This document shows, in pieces, positions 35,699-44,849 of a stretch of DNA of 64,000 nucleotides. Source of the stretch: Arthrobacter sp. ISL-30 (GTDB lineage: Bacteria > Actinomycetota > Actinomycetes > Actinomycetales > Micrococcaceae); the NCBI RefSeq assembly GCF_018613855.1, contig NZ_JAGGPK010000033.1, forward strand, positions 18,839 through 82,838, written 5' to 3'. A program made the position numbers and the translations under genes. Every line of letters starts with the position of its first letter. Position 1 is the stretch's first letter. The notes below the pieces were generated by a model. The model saw only the letters and a list, made by a program, of their open reading frames with translations, searched no databases and was not told the DNA's origin.

Positions 35699-36002
35699 AG
35701 GTAGCATCCGCCATGGTGTGCCATCTACGACCGTTACTACGACGGCATAGCCGCACGCAACGCACTTAAGGATTCAGCTGACATCTGCCGTACGCTGACA
35801 GCAACGAGGCCCTGATCGGTGTCACTAGCTTCCTTGGTTGTGAGTGGGAGCCAAACTTTCAAGGACCGCTTGCCATTATCAGAGTTAGTCATCGAATCGG
35901 TCAGCCTAATGGTTCGCCCGTTGTCTCATCTACATTGTCAGTGTCAGCCGGCGGTGCCTCGTAGTGTCGCTTTCAACAATGGTCTGGAAGGCAGGTGCTC
36001 TC
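35699..36002. other. Intergenic stretch, nothing recognised
   Basis: Only short open frames without family motifs or ribosome binding sites on either strand. Confidence 0.4.
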
Positions 36003-36610
36003 GTGAATGATCCCTCGTTCGTTAACTACGTAGCCACTCAGCTGGCTGCTCTTCCCGGGGGTGCTTGCGGTGTCGCTGGGAGGATCTCGAGCATCCGGCA
36101 CACATGGGCCCGCAAGTGACTGGGACTTCGCACTCTGCTACCGGGAGGGTTTCGAGCCTGCTGATCTGCGGGCGCTCGGCTGGGAAGGAAGCGTGTCGGA
36201 AATCGGCGGTTGGGGCGGCGCCGTCTTCAACGGCGGCGCCTGGCTGGAAATCGAAGACCGGCGCGCAGATGTCCACTACCGAGACTTGAACGTCGTCGAA
36301 CATGAGCTGGCCGAAGCGCGGCATGGCCGCATCCGGAATACCCGCAGCTTCGGCGCGAAGCTGCACCGCCTGTTTGGCGCGATCGGGCCGACCTCACCTT
36401 GACGTAAGCGCGCACCGCCTACGCCGACGCCGGGAAGCTTACGGAGCTGGCAGGTGCGCTGCCACATCAGCGGTGATGACCGCCCACGCTGTGATGGCCG
36501 CCCGCGGTGAGTGCTCACCAAGAGAAACGGCTCCTCGAACGCGCGGGGTTATGCGACTTAGACGACCTCATCACGGGCCTGCGGGCCGACCCCTCCGTTC
36601 CCACGGACAA
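36003..36610 (+). pseudogene. Nucleotidyltransferase-domain protein, broken
   Basis: GTG start with VNDPSFVNYVATQLAALPG. One surplus G in the GGGGG run near 36060 shifts into the MNT-type core (LAVSLGGSRASGTHGPASDWD, where GS and DxD are the catalytic signature, then WLEIEDRRADVHYRD). After about 36375 the sequence is scrambled, with a lost middle. The expected C-terminus reappears in other frames (AYADAGKLTELAGAL, and EKRLLERAGLCDLDDL). Aminoglycoside-adenylyltransferase-like fold; former function unknown. Confidence 0.6.
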
Positions 36611-36894
36611 CAGCATCGAGCAGGTTCCCAATGTTGTGCGAGTATTTGCGGAGTTTGGGGAACTTTCGGCTGGCCACGTACCGTTGCAGGCGATAGCCAG
36701 CTTGCACAGGCGCTCCAGGCCGGACGAGTATGGGCAGCAGGGACCTGAACTACGCACTTCACGTCGGGATGTACTCGTATGCTCCGATGAGGTCCTTTCT
36801 CTGCGCGACCACTGGCGCGGGGGATGTGCTATCGACGCCCGGTTCAGGCTATCGGCTAACTGGTATCGCTACTCGGGCGGGGAATCCGGGGTTA

Positions 36895-37452
36895 TCAGTC
36901 GTGGTCCGGCGTGAGCGGTGGCGGTGGGCGGTCCCTGCCACATCGTGATGAAACGTGGGAGGTCTTTGCTCGCTCTGATGCGGAGGACAGGACGGACACC
37001 GGTGATGGCGGTTCCTTCCAGAACTGGACCAGGTGGCGCTCGACCGGCGATTCCACGACCTCGTCAAAGGCTGTGTCCCGGCCGGTGGCATGAAGCCGGG
37101 CACGGTAGCTGCCCTTCTCATCGCCCATAACCGTGCCAATAATCTTCATCTCCCAGCCTGTGGGCTCATTGAAGTAGGCCCGCCCCTCGGGGAACATCAG
37201 GGACACTTCGTGGATGTCTTCCCATCCGGACGCGGGTACCTCCGGTCTCGCACCGAGGATCTCCACCGTCAAGTCGACCGGCCCCGAATGCACTCCGGTG
37301 GAAACCAACGGAACCCTCAGCGGAATCTCCTGCCTCTCGCCACGCATCGACGCCTGTAGGGCAGCTACAGGATCTGCCGGACGAAAAGGCTCCACCACGA
37401 AATCCATGACATGCTGCCATGCCCTGATCATGAAAGCTGCCGATTCGATCAC
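36895..37452 (-). CDS. Hypothetical protein
   Basis: About 185 residues. A GTG at 37452 or ATG at 37431 is a likelier start than the TTG at 37467. A compact region (VPLVSTGVHSGPVDLTVEIL, then MFPEGRAYFNEPTGWEMKII and RDTAFDEVVESPVERHLVQF) looks like a real folded domain with alternating strands. The final 30 residues are Ser/Arg/Pro-rich and may be read-through after a lost stop. No family was recognised. It sits among decayed genes. Confidence 0.4.
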   Translation of the reverse strand: MIESAAFMIRAWQHVMDFVVEPFRPADPVAALQASMRGERQEIPLRVPLVSTGVHSGPVDLTVEILGARPEVPASGWEDIHEVSLMFPEGRAYFNEPTGWEMKIIGTVMGDEKGSYRARLHATGRDTAFDEVVESPVERHLVQFWKEPPSPVSVLSSASERAKTSHVSSRCGRDRPPPPLTPDHD

Positions 37453-37879
37453 AGGCCTGCCTCTCAAGCAATGTGGACACGGAACGTGCCTGCTTCAATT
37501 ACCTGCATTGGAACATAAAGGACGCTGGCCAATACAGAGCAAGTTCCGAGCGTCTCAGGTTCCAAGAAGGTGACAAGACTGGACCTAGCGTTGCATTGAG
37601 GGCCGTGAAAGGTCGAATCAGGATGCACCCAGGAGATGGCGGCAGCCAAAACCGACCCTTCGCGTTCCCCAAAAGGGACGTGCAGTATCGCGCGCAGTTT
37701 CTAGTCCCCGATAAAACGGTCGTTTTCGACACTCAGTGCGGTCAGTCAGGCGGCCAGATTCGGAACAGCATCATGAGCAATGGGGTTATCGGTCACCGGT
37801 ACGCTTCGATGAAGATCCATTGGGCGTGAAGAAGGGCATGCTCCGTGAACCCTTTTGTGGCCAGCGTGCAATACACAGT
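37453..37879. other. Intergenic stretch, nothing recognised
   Basis: AT-richer than its surroundings by eye; no supported gene. The GTG of the sigma-factor fragment begins at 37880. Confidence 0.35.
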
Positions 37880-38150
37880 GTGAGCACAGACAACGACATC
37901 ATCAGGCGGTCCCGGGACAGCCCCGCAGTTTTCGGGGAGTTGTACGACAGACACGCGTCAATCATCTACAGATACGCCGCCAGAAGGGCGGGCAACTTCG
38001 CAGCCGACGACGTCACGTCCGAAACCTTCCTGGTCGCCTGGGAACAACTCGAAACCTACGACCTTGACCGGGAGGATGCCCGGCCCTGGCTTTCGGTGCC
38101 GCCACAAATCTGCTCCGACGGCAGTGCTACCGAGCTACGAAACCATAGTG
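37880..38150 (+). pseudogene. ECF sigma factor, N-terminal fragment
   Basis: Region 2 of a sigma-70 ECF factor is clear: FGELYDRHASIIYRYAARRA, then NFAADDVTSETFLVAWEQL. A missing T in a T run near 38094 shifts the frame away from the expected ARPWLFG...TNLLRRQ. The sequence stops matching at about 38150, where a reverse-strand fragment of another gene begins. Region 4 is lost. Confidence 0.65.
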
Positions 38151-38428
38151 CCATCGGCCCTGGAAACCGAGCTGGCATGAACGGCCTTCGTCTCGACCCT
38201 CAGGTACTGGCCGGGTCCCACCACCGGGTCGGAGGTCTGGATCGTTGCTGCCGCTGCGTTGTTCAGGACCTCGGCTGCTTCGGCGGTTGCTGCCGGACCA
38301 CTGAGCCTGACAACGTCTGCCACGACGATTCCCCCCCCCACGAGCAGTGCCGCAGCTGCCGAAGCGACCAGGACCCGGCGCCGGAGGCGGATCGGACTGT
38401 CAGTGCCTTTGGCCTGCGTCTCAGTCAT
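38135..38428 (-). pseudogene. CU044_5270-like membrane-anchored protein, N-terminal fragment
   Basis: From the ATG at 38428 (MTETQAKG), a basic stretch (RLRRRVLVASAAAALLVGGG) forms one membrane helix, followed by the start of the outer domain (LNNAAAATIQTSDPVVGPGQ, then YLRVETKA). Proteins of this family normally follow an ECF sigma gene on the same strand. Here it faces the sigma fragment head-on and is cut at the shared junction. Confidence 0.55.
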
Positions 38429-38532
38429 TGCCACAGAGGTTGGAAGCCGGGGCGACCTTGGCCATGACTTTCTCGCGGCCACGTGCCAACGTGGCCAGCG
38501 GTAGCCAGGCGCCTCATTCTCGGACACAATTG

Positions 38533-39078
38533 ATGCTCATGAGCATCCGTGAGGCGCGGCCGAGCGATTTTGCAGCAGTCGACGAAGTGGAGCAGGAGGC
38601 CTTCGGCGATCATGGAACGCTCGTCGTGAACCTGATACACGCTCTTCGTCCGGTCGGGTCCGAGCGTGGCGGCTTGGAGCTGGTCGCCGAGGATGATGAT
38701 GGCCGTGTCGTGGGCCATGTTTTGTTCTCGGCCGGACTGTTGGACGCCCCGTCACGCCTGGTCCCTGTCCAGGTCCTCAGTCCAATCGCTGTCAGTCCTG
38801 ACCGTCAAGGGATGGGAATTGGAAAGCAGCTGATTACACATGGCGCCCAAATTCTCGGCGCGCGGAGGGTGCCGGCAATCTTCCTTGAGGGGGACCCTGG
38901 CTTTTACTCACGCGTCGGTTTCGTTCAAGCTGGCGACAGGGGCTTTCGCAAGCCATCGCTTCGTATTCCTGACGAGGCCTTTCAGCTGCTGCCCCTGCCC
39001 GCCTTTGAACCGTGGATGAGCGGCACCCTCGTGTACGCCGACCCGTTCTGGACGCTCGACGCAGTTGGTCTGCGGTGA
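38533..39078 (+). CDS. GNAT-family N-acetyltransferase (YhbS-like)
   Basis: 181 residues (alternative Met two codons in). GNAT pattern: MSIREARPSDFAAVDEVEQE, VVGHVLFSAGL, then LSPIAVSPDRQGMGIGKQLI (acetyl-CoA loop) and FLEGDPGFYSRVGFV. It is intact and alone between decayed genes. Substrate unknown. Confidence 0.85.
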   Translation: MLMSIREARPSDFAAVDEVEQEAFGDHGTLVVNLIHALRPVGSERGGLELVAEDDDGRVVGHVLFSAGLLDAPSRLVPVQVLSPIAVSPDRQGMGIGKQLITHGAQILGARRVPAIFLEGDPGFYSRVGFVQAGDRGFRKPSLRIPDEAFQLLPLPAFEPWMSGTLVYADPFWTLDAVGLR

Positions 39079-39253
39079 CGCCAACCGCGCTGCAGTCGCG
39101 CCCGGAACTGCCCCGATGCTCAGAGACGGCACGCCTCTACGAGGCGTACCACTCACCTGCCGCTTGACAGAAGGTAGAAGCCCCCAGGCCGGCCAGCCTC
39201 GCCAGTTTCTCGGCGAACGGAACTGCCCCGGCTTTTGTTGACTCGGGGTCTTA

Positions 39254-39440
39254 GGCCGCTCGGAGCGCGGTCCGGTTGATTGTTTCATATTCGATCGGGC
39301 GAGTTTCCCCAGCCGTCTCTGCCTGCGCCGGCGATGGTAGGTCCGTTCGATCCACGTCGTAATTGCCAGGCGCAGCTCGTGTGGGCTGGGCCAACGGTCC
39401 AGTAACTGCGCACTTCTTCGCCCAATTTAAGTTTCATTGC
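39254..39440 (-). mobile_element. IS3-family transposase, C-terminal remnant
   Basis: The minus strand reads LRLAITTWIERTYHRRRRQR and RLGKL, the C-terminal hallmark of IS3 OrfB. After a missing C near 39298 the expected PIEYETINRTALRAA end follows in the next frame, with a TAA at 39254. The DDE core and the inverted repeats are gone. Confidence 0.7.
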
Positions 39441-39628
39441 ATGGGGTCGGCGGAGGTCGACACGGCGCGGTTTGATCGAGTAATCCGGTGGCACAGTTGC
39501 CTTCCTGTCGCGCCCACTTCCAGCATTGGTTGGCTCACCCATGGCCGCCTCCAGGTGAAGTCAAAGGACAAGCCCCCCGCATACCAAGGCACTGCCTGCA
39601 CGGACGCCCGTGGCTGACGTGCCCGCCC

Positions 39629-42600
39629 TTAGTTGGCCCGTTCGATCAGCTTCATCACGCTGGTGAGCGTGGCCGCGTAGGAAGGATCGGTGGCGTAGCC
39701 CGCAGCGGCCACGGCACGTGCGAACGCGTACGGGTCGCCAGTGTTCTGGAAGGCATTCCGGTAGCGTGCATTGCTGCGCAGGAAGTTGCCGTGGTCCCCG
39801 AACGCCTCCTCGGCGGAGCTGTATGCCCTGAACCAGTCTCTGACCACGTAGTTGTATTTCCCGTCGGGCCTCGGCGTCACCGAGATGACGTCCGGGAACT
39901 GACCGTTGGGATGGTTGAGCACCTCCCGTGTCTGCAGCAGCTGCCGCTGTGATTCCGGAACCGAAGCCTTGGCCTTGATGCCGAAGAAGTTGAACCGAGG
40001 AGCCTTTTTGCCCCAGCCCGACTCCAGCGCAGCCTGCCCCAGCGTCACCAGCCACGGAACCCCGCTCTTTGGCTGGCCCCGCTGGGCCTCCGGGGCGTAG
40101 CGGCGGACAAAGTCGCGGACATGGGCCGGGGCCGGGCCGGCCGGCTTGGGTGGAGCGGGCGACGGCGGAACAGGCGACGGCGGTTGAGGGGCGGGCGGTG
40201 CCGGGGCAGTACCGCCGCCGATCCCCGGCACGCCGCTCTGAAACAGCGGACTGGGGTTCCTGGCCCCTTCCCAGCTGAGGTCCACGTGGATGTGGTCGGT
40301 GTGTTTGTTGGCAAGAGTGTAGGGCCGCCAGCCCTCTGCCCGGCGCGCCCAGCTCCACTGGTTGTGGTTCCAGATGATGTAGGCCACCTGCAGTTCCACG
40401 GCGTTGCTCTGCATCCATGCCACATAGGCGTCCGCCTGGGCTTTTTCGGCCGGCCGATCAACCCGTGCGTGCAGGTCGATGGAGCGGCCTTCGCCGTGTA
40501 GTGACGGGGTGCCCGCCTCGGTTTTCCGGCAGTTGAACGTCCCAGCCTGCCGGCCGGTCAGGCGCCGCCACTGATCGGCCATCGCCCGTGCCCCGGGCTG
40601 CTCGCCGGTGGCACAGCGGGTAAAGGTGCCGCGGACTACCCGTCCTGCGGCCCCGTCCGACGTCTGCGGTGCCGGTACGGGCGGCGGGCTGGCTTTCCGG
40701 CCGGCCCGGTGCGCGTTGATGGCAGCCAAGGCAGCGGCTCCGGCGGCGCCGGACAAGTACGTCCATGCCGTCCATTTGCCACGCACGTCGATGTGGGCAA
40801 AGCTGCTGCCAATGCCGACGCCGATGCCGTCACCGAGGGCATCCACTGCGGCTTTTGCGATGTCCAGCCCGGTCATGCCCGCCACGGTGATGTCGGCTGC
40901 CTGCCCGCTGCAGTGCCTGCTGAGCGTGGGCTTCTTTGGCGGCCGCGCGTTGCGGTAGACCGCCACGTTGCGTTCCCACGAACGGTAGCCCGAGGTGATC
41001 CGGACCGGCCGTCCCACCCGGTCGCGCAGCTTCTGCAGAGCTGCCACCAGCGCGGGGGAGATACGTGCCTTGTCGGCATACTGGTTGCCGCTGAACACGA
41101 GCTCACCCACCGTGAAGTTGGGTGAGAGTTTTTCGCTCCGGACAGCAGCGCCGGTTTCATACAGCGGCAGGCCGGTGTTGTTCGGGTCCCAGTGTTCCTC
41201 GCCCTTGCCGGTCCTGCCTGAGGTGGGGCTGAGCGAGACTCCGGAGGGGAAGACCTCGTGCTCGCCGATGTCCTCGGACTCCGCTTCCGCGGCCGCGAGT
41301 TTCCATTCCGCATCCTCGGCCTCGCCGGCTTCAGCGTCCCGAGCATCGGCCTCACCGGTGTCTGTCTCGCCGGTGTCTGTCTCGCTGTCGTTGGTTTCGC
41401 CGAAATCTGCCGCTTCGCCCGGCGCCTCTTCCACAGCGGCTTCCCCTGAATCGTGAAAATCAGGCATAGTTCCACCAGTTTCCGCTTCATCAAAACGCCA
41501 GCCGGTATCCGCGAAAAACAGGTCTTCGTCGTCTGTCTCCGCCTCCCTGGCGATGGTGTATGGCAGCGCCGCACCTGAATCTGCCAGCAAGCGCCAGCCG
41601 AAACGTCGCGGAATGTCGTTATGCGGCACCCTTGTGGCCTCCACGCGGAAGGACGGCGGAGCAGCCAGGGACTTTAGCGCCTTAGCCACTCGCTCGCTGT
41701 GGCGGGCGGTGGGCTCACCCGGCCGGAAAATCACCCGCAGCGCACCGCTTCCGGTGCCGACCCGCCGTCGTGCCCACTCGATCAGCGCGGACGGGTCCGA
41801 GTACAGCGCATCGAAGGTGTGGACTTCGTCGGGGTCCGTTTGGCGCAGGATGGCCATCAGTGGGGCCCCGCCGCCGGAGTGAGCAGTGATGATGAGTTTT
41901 CCCTGGCCCGCACTGGAACCGGTCTCCTTGTTAAAGGCTGCCAGTGCATCCGCTACCAGCTTTTTCAGGGCGGACGGCTTGGTGAGCTCCGGGAAGGAGT
42001 AGCCCGAGCCGCTGTTGCCGCCAAAGTAATTCCCGCGGGGCAGGATCGCCAGGATGGGCGTGGTCCGGCCCGGCACCCCCGGCTGGTCCGGGTCCGCGAA
42101 GTCCAGCCCGCTGGCCGGCTCCTTGTCCCGGATGATGCTCATCCTGGCGCGTTTGCCCGAGTAGCCGTGCAGGTGGACCACCACATCAACTGTCTGCACG
42201 CCCTGGGGCATGCTGTTCCACTTCAGCAGCAGGTCCGGCGCCGTGCCCTTGTGCGCGCGAAGCTGCGGCAGCCGGTCCACCACCAGCTGCCCTGGGGGAA
42301 TGGTCGCGGCTTGTTCCGCTTGGAAGGGCTGGCTTTCAGTGTCTCCTTCCAGGGTTCCCGCCTCCAGATCCTCCTGCACTTCCCAGGTGGTGGCGCCCGC
42401 GTCTTCCTGGAGGTCCGCCGCCTCCGACCACGACTGGAATGCCGAGTCTTCCTGTTCGCCCCAGGTGAGGCTGTCATAGTCCTCGGCCAGCCCGCCACGG
42501 CTTCCGTAGTCGCCGGACTCGTAGACGTCCGGCTGGTACTCGTCACTTGTGTACTCTTCGCCGGCGCGCATTTCCGCCAGCGCCTCGGTAGGCGCCGACG

Positions 42601-42709
42601 GGTCCTGCAAAGCGAAGACGTCCTGCTTCAACGGCCAGCCGGGCTGTTCCTGATGCGCCTCGCCGTCGCCGTTGAGCGCGAAGAGTTGCGCCACTGAATA
42701 GTCCTCCAT
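39629..42709 (-). CDS. Signal-less multi-domain cell-wall hydrolase (alpha/beta-hydrolase-like, M15-type peptidases, glucosaminidase)
   Basis: 1026 residues. Residues 1-150 are acidic and low-complexity. Residues 155-390 look like an alpha/beta-hydrolase (VVVHLHGYSGK, AHSGGGAP with the nucleophile Ser). Residues 400-490 are an acidic Glu/Thr/Asp-rich linker. Residues 540-645 are an M15-type peptidase (RITSGYRSWERN, LSRHCSGQAADI, FAHIDVRG). Residues 695-815 are a second His/Asp peptidase-like module (LHGEGRSIDLHA, DHIHVDLSW). A Pro-rich linker precedes residues 865-1026, a glucosaminidase-type muramidase (TLGQAALESGWG, NFFGIKAK). There is no signal peptide or membrane helix. It is the last gene of an operon of unknown proteins, so release needs lysis or a dedicated machine. 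Confidence 0.8.
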   Translation of the reverse strand: MEDYSVAQLFALNGDGEAHQEQPGWPLKQDVFALQDPSAPTEALAEMRAGEEYTSDEYQPDVYESGDYGSRGGLAEDYDSLTWGEQEDSAFQSWSEAADLQEDAGATTWEVQEDLEAGTLEGDTESQPFQAEQAATIPPGQLVVDRLPQLRAHKGTAPDLLLKWNSMPQGVQTVDVVVHLHGYSGKRARMSIIRDKEPASGLDFADPDQPGVPGRTTPILAILPRGNYFGGNSGSGYSFPELTKPSALKKLVADALAAFNKETGSSAGQGKLIITAHSGGGAPLMAILRQTDPDEVHTFDALYSDPSALIEWARRRVGTGSGALRVIFRPGEPTARHSERVAKALKSLAAPPSFRVEATRVPHNDIPRRFGWRLLADSGAALPYTIAREAETDDEDLFFADTGWRFDEAETGGTMPDFHDSGEAAVEEAPGEAADFGETNDSETDTGETDTGEADARDAEAGEAEDAEWKLAAAEAESEDIGEHEVFPSGVSLSPTSGRTGKGEEHWDPNNTGLPLYETGAAVRSEKLSPNFTVGELVFSGNQYADKARISPALVAALQKLRDRVGRPVRITSGYRSWERNVAVYRNARPPKKPTLSRHCSGQAADITVAGMTGLDIAKAAVDALGDGIGVGIGSSFAHIDVRGKWTAWTYLSGAAGAAALAAINAHRAGRKASPPPVPAPQTSDGAAGRVVRGTFTRCATGEQPGARAMADQWRRLTGRQAGTFNCRKTEAGTPSLHGEGRSIDLHARVDRPAEKAQADAYVAWMQSNAVELQVAYIIWNHNQWSWARRAEGWRPYTLANKHTDHIHVDLSWEGARNPSPLFQSGVPGIGGGTAPAPPAPQPPSPVPPSPAPPKPAGPAPAHVRDFVRRYAPEAQRGQPKSGVPWLVTLGQAALESGWGKKAPRFNFFGIKAKASVPESQRQLLQTREVLNHPNGQFPDVISVTPRPDGKYNYVVRDWFRAYSSAEEAFGDHGNFLRSNARYRNAFQNTGDPYAFARAVAAAGYATDPSYAATLTSVMKLIERAN

Positions 42710-42727
42710 GACATGGCTCCTTGGGTC

Positions 42728-44023
42728 CTAGACCTTGGCCTTGGCGCCGTTGGATGACGGCGCGAAGACGGGCGCCGCCGCCGTCGGCGTGGGCTCGGGC
42801 AACCGCAACGGCTGGGCCGGCCGTTTGGCGTCCGGGCTGACGGACACCACAGTGGGGTCCTTGATGCGGGTGCCGGTGGCGGACTGCCAGAGGTCGATGA
42901 TGCGGATCATCGCGTCAGCGATCACCGGGTTGGGCACGCCGTTGGAGTGGTACAGCATTTCTGCATCGGCTTCATCGTTGAAGGCGCCGTTCTCGATGAA
43001 CCACATCAGGGGCGAGAGCAGCCCGGCGAGTTCAAAGAGCTCGCGGCTTTCGCGCGGCGGGTTGATGCCAACCCGGGCGCCGATGGCGGCCAAACGGTCG
43101 GCCGGGTTGCCGTTGACGCCGGCTTCGGCCTTGAGATCCTTGACCACCGGCGTTTCGTATTCCACTGTCAGATGGAACCAGTTGAGCATGGTGACGTAGG
43201 CGAACTCCTCCTGGGCCAGCATGCCGCCGCGGCGCCGCATGGTGAGCATCTCGGATAGGGACTGGCACAGGTACGCAATGTAGCTGCGGTCAGTGGCGTT
43301 GGGGCCGCCGGAGTTCCGGTCGTTGAGGATGCCCTGCCAGACCTGGCGCAGCATTTCTTCCCAGATGTCGAAGAACCGGGCGTTGCTTCCGGCGCCGACG
43401 TCGCGCTTCCAGGGCTGGCCGTCCAGGGGTGCGCCCAGGGGGGAGTGGGACAGGTCGCGCCCGAACATCCGCCAGTAGGCGTTGCGCCGGTTCACGCGGG
43501 CGTCGGGACGGAGCTGACTGGAGACCCCCAGGATGTGGAACTGCGGCGGGTCGCGGAAGAACAGTTCCTCCGTGTTCCTGGCCCACACCAAGGTCTGGAC
43601 CGACGGTGGTGCCAGCGTTTCACCCACTTTGTAGCGCCGGACCACTTCACCCAGGATTTCCACGATGCCGGTGTTCTCCAACAGAAACGCGTAGATGAGG
43701 TGGTCCCAGGGCAGTGCGGTGGTGGTCGCCAGCAGGGGGTTCACCTTGTAACCGGGTGGAATGGTGGTGCCCTGGGTGATGGCGCTGGGAAGTTCGGTCA
43801 GGAGCCCCGCGGGCATGCGGAGGCCGTCGATGACGGCCTGGTTACCGGTTGGGGCTGTCAGCGGTGTAGGCAGGTATTTGACCAGCCCGTTGACCGCGAA
43901 GACCTCCTCCAGCCAGCGGCTGAGCTGGACGGGATTGTGGGCGAACACCACTTCCGGACTCGGTATTGCTGTGGGGTTCACCAGGGTCGGGTCAACGACC
44001 AGACGGGCGAGGGTACGGAACAT
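42728..44023 (-). CDS. Conserved hypothetical protein (431 residues)
   Basis: Soluble, no signal peptide. It starts MFRTLARLVVDPTLVNPTAI and contains WARNTEELFFRDPPQFHILG, LCQSLSEMLTMRRRGG and NWFHLTVEYETPVVKDL segments, with a low-complexity Ala/Pro tail. The helix-rich body hints at a structural or enzymatic scaffold, but no family is recognised. It lies 18 bp upstream of the large hydrolase gene and 27 bp downstream of the 253-residue gene. Confidence 0.7.
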   Translation of the reverse strand: MFRTLARLVVDPTLVNPTAIPSPEVVFAHNPVQLSRWLEEVFAVNGLVKYLPTPLTAPTGNQAVIDGLRMPAGLLTELPSAITQGTTIPPGYKVNPLLATTTALPWDHLIYAFLLENTGIVEILGEVVRRYKVGETLAPPSVQTLVWARNTEELFFRDPPQFHILGVSSQLRPDARVNRRNAYWRMFGRDLSHSPLGAPLDGQPWKRDVGAGSNARFFDIWEEMLRQVWQGILNDRNSGGPNATDRSYIAYLCQSLSEMLTMRRRGGMLAQEEFAYVTMLNWFHLTVEYETPVVKDLKAEAGVNGNPADRLAAIGARVGINPPRESRELFELAGLLSPLMWFIENGAFNDEADAEMLYHSNGVPNPVIADAMIRIIDLWQSATGTRIKDPTVVSVSPDAKRPAQPLRLPEPTPTAAAPVFAPSSNGAKAKV

Positions 44024-44050
44024 TGTGAGGCCTCCAAATGCTTCTGAATT

Positions 44051-44812
44051 TCAGCCCCGGTAGGGGAGTCCCAGCGCGATGGGAAGGTCGCGCCCGTCGA
44101 GCAGCTCAACGGTCTGCACCTGGTCCGACGTGATTTCCAGGCTGTTGTCCGCCAGCTTGTCCACGCGGTCTCCGCCGGTGGAACCGTCGAGGAACCGCAC
44201 CAGGACGGTCTCGGCCGTGGGCGGCAGCGCCGCAAGGAACCGCAGCAGGTACCGCGTTGTGCCGCCCATGACCACGCGCCGTATTTCCGGTGGCGGGATG
44301 AGCGAGCCATCACGCTCCGGTCCGGTGCGTTTCCGGCTCCCCAGCGCGTTGCTGAGGGCGTTGAACTGAATCCCTATCCGGAGCTGGCCGGGCCGGATGT
44401 TTCCGGGCTGGGGCTCGTAGTGCTCCCGGCGTTTTCCGCTGGCCTGTTTCTCGATCTTTTCGAGCAGCATGGCATCCGTTGCCTGCCGTTGGCGCTGCTC
44501 TTCCAGCATTTGCCGGACCAGGGTGTAATCCGCCTCGCGCAGCTGCGCCTGCTCGGCGAAGATACTGCGCTGTTCGGTGAAGACATCCCGCATGACGCCG
44601 GCCATCTGCTCGGCGAACGCCTGCGCGGCGGCCAGCATCAGGGCTGCCGCTGCTGCCTGGTCGGCCGACTGGTCCTGGGTCTGGCGGTTGGACTGGCCCT
44701 TGCCCTCTTCCGGCTTGCCGCTTCCGCTGCTGCCTCCGCCTCCGCCGCTGGCTGCCTTGGCTGCGGAACTGCGGGCTGATGGGCGGGACACGCCCGTCTC
44801 TTCCTGTGCCAT
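44051..44812 (-). CDS. Conserved hypothetical protein with coiled coil (253 residues)
   Basis: Residues 1-55 are disordered (Gly/Ser/Gln-rich). Residues 55-130 are Ala/Gln/Glu-rich and predicted helical or coiled coil (ALMLAAAQAFAEQMAGVMRD, LREADYTLVRQMLEEQRQRQ). Residues 135-253 form a beta-rich domain (YEPQPGNIRPGQLRIGIQFN, LVRFLDGSTGGDRVDKLADN) that could be an adaptor. No family recognised. Same operon as the large hydrolase. Confidence 0.7.
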   Translation of the reverse strand: MAQEETGVSRPSARSSAAKAASGGGGGSSGSGKPEEGKGQSNRQTQDQSADQAAAAALMLAAAQAFAEQMAGVMRDVFTEQRSIFAEQAQLREADYTLVRQMLEEQRQRQATDAMLLEKIEKQASGKRREHYEPQPGNIRPGQLRIGIQFNALSNALGSRKRTGPERDGSLIPPPEIRRVVMGGTTRYLLRFLAALPPTAETVLVRFLDGSTGGDRVDKLADNSLEITSDQVQTVELLDGRDLPIALGLPYRG

Positions 44813-44849
44813 GACGATCGTCCTTTCCTTGCTGTTTGTCTGTAGTGGG

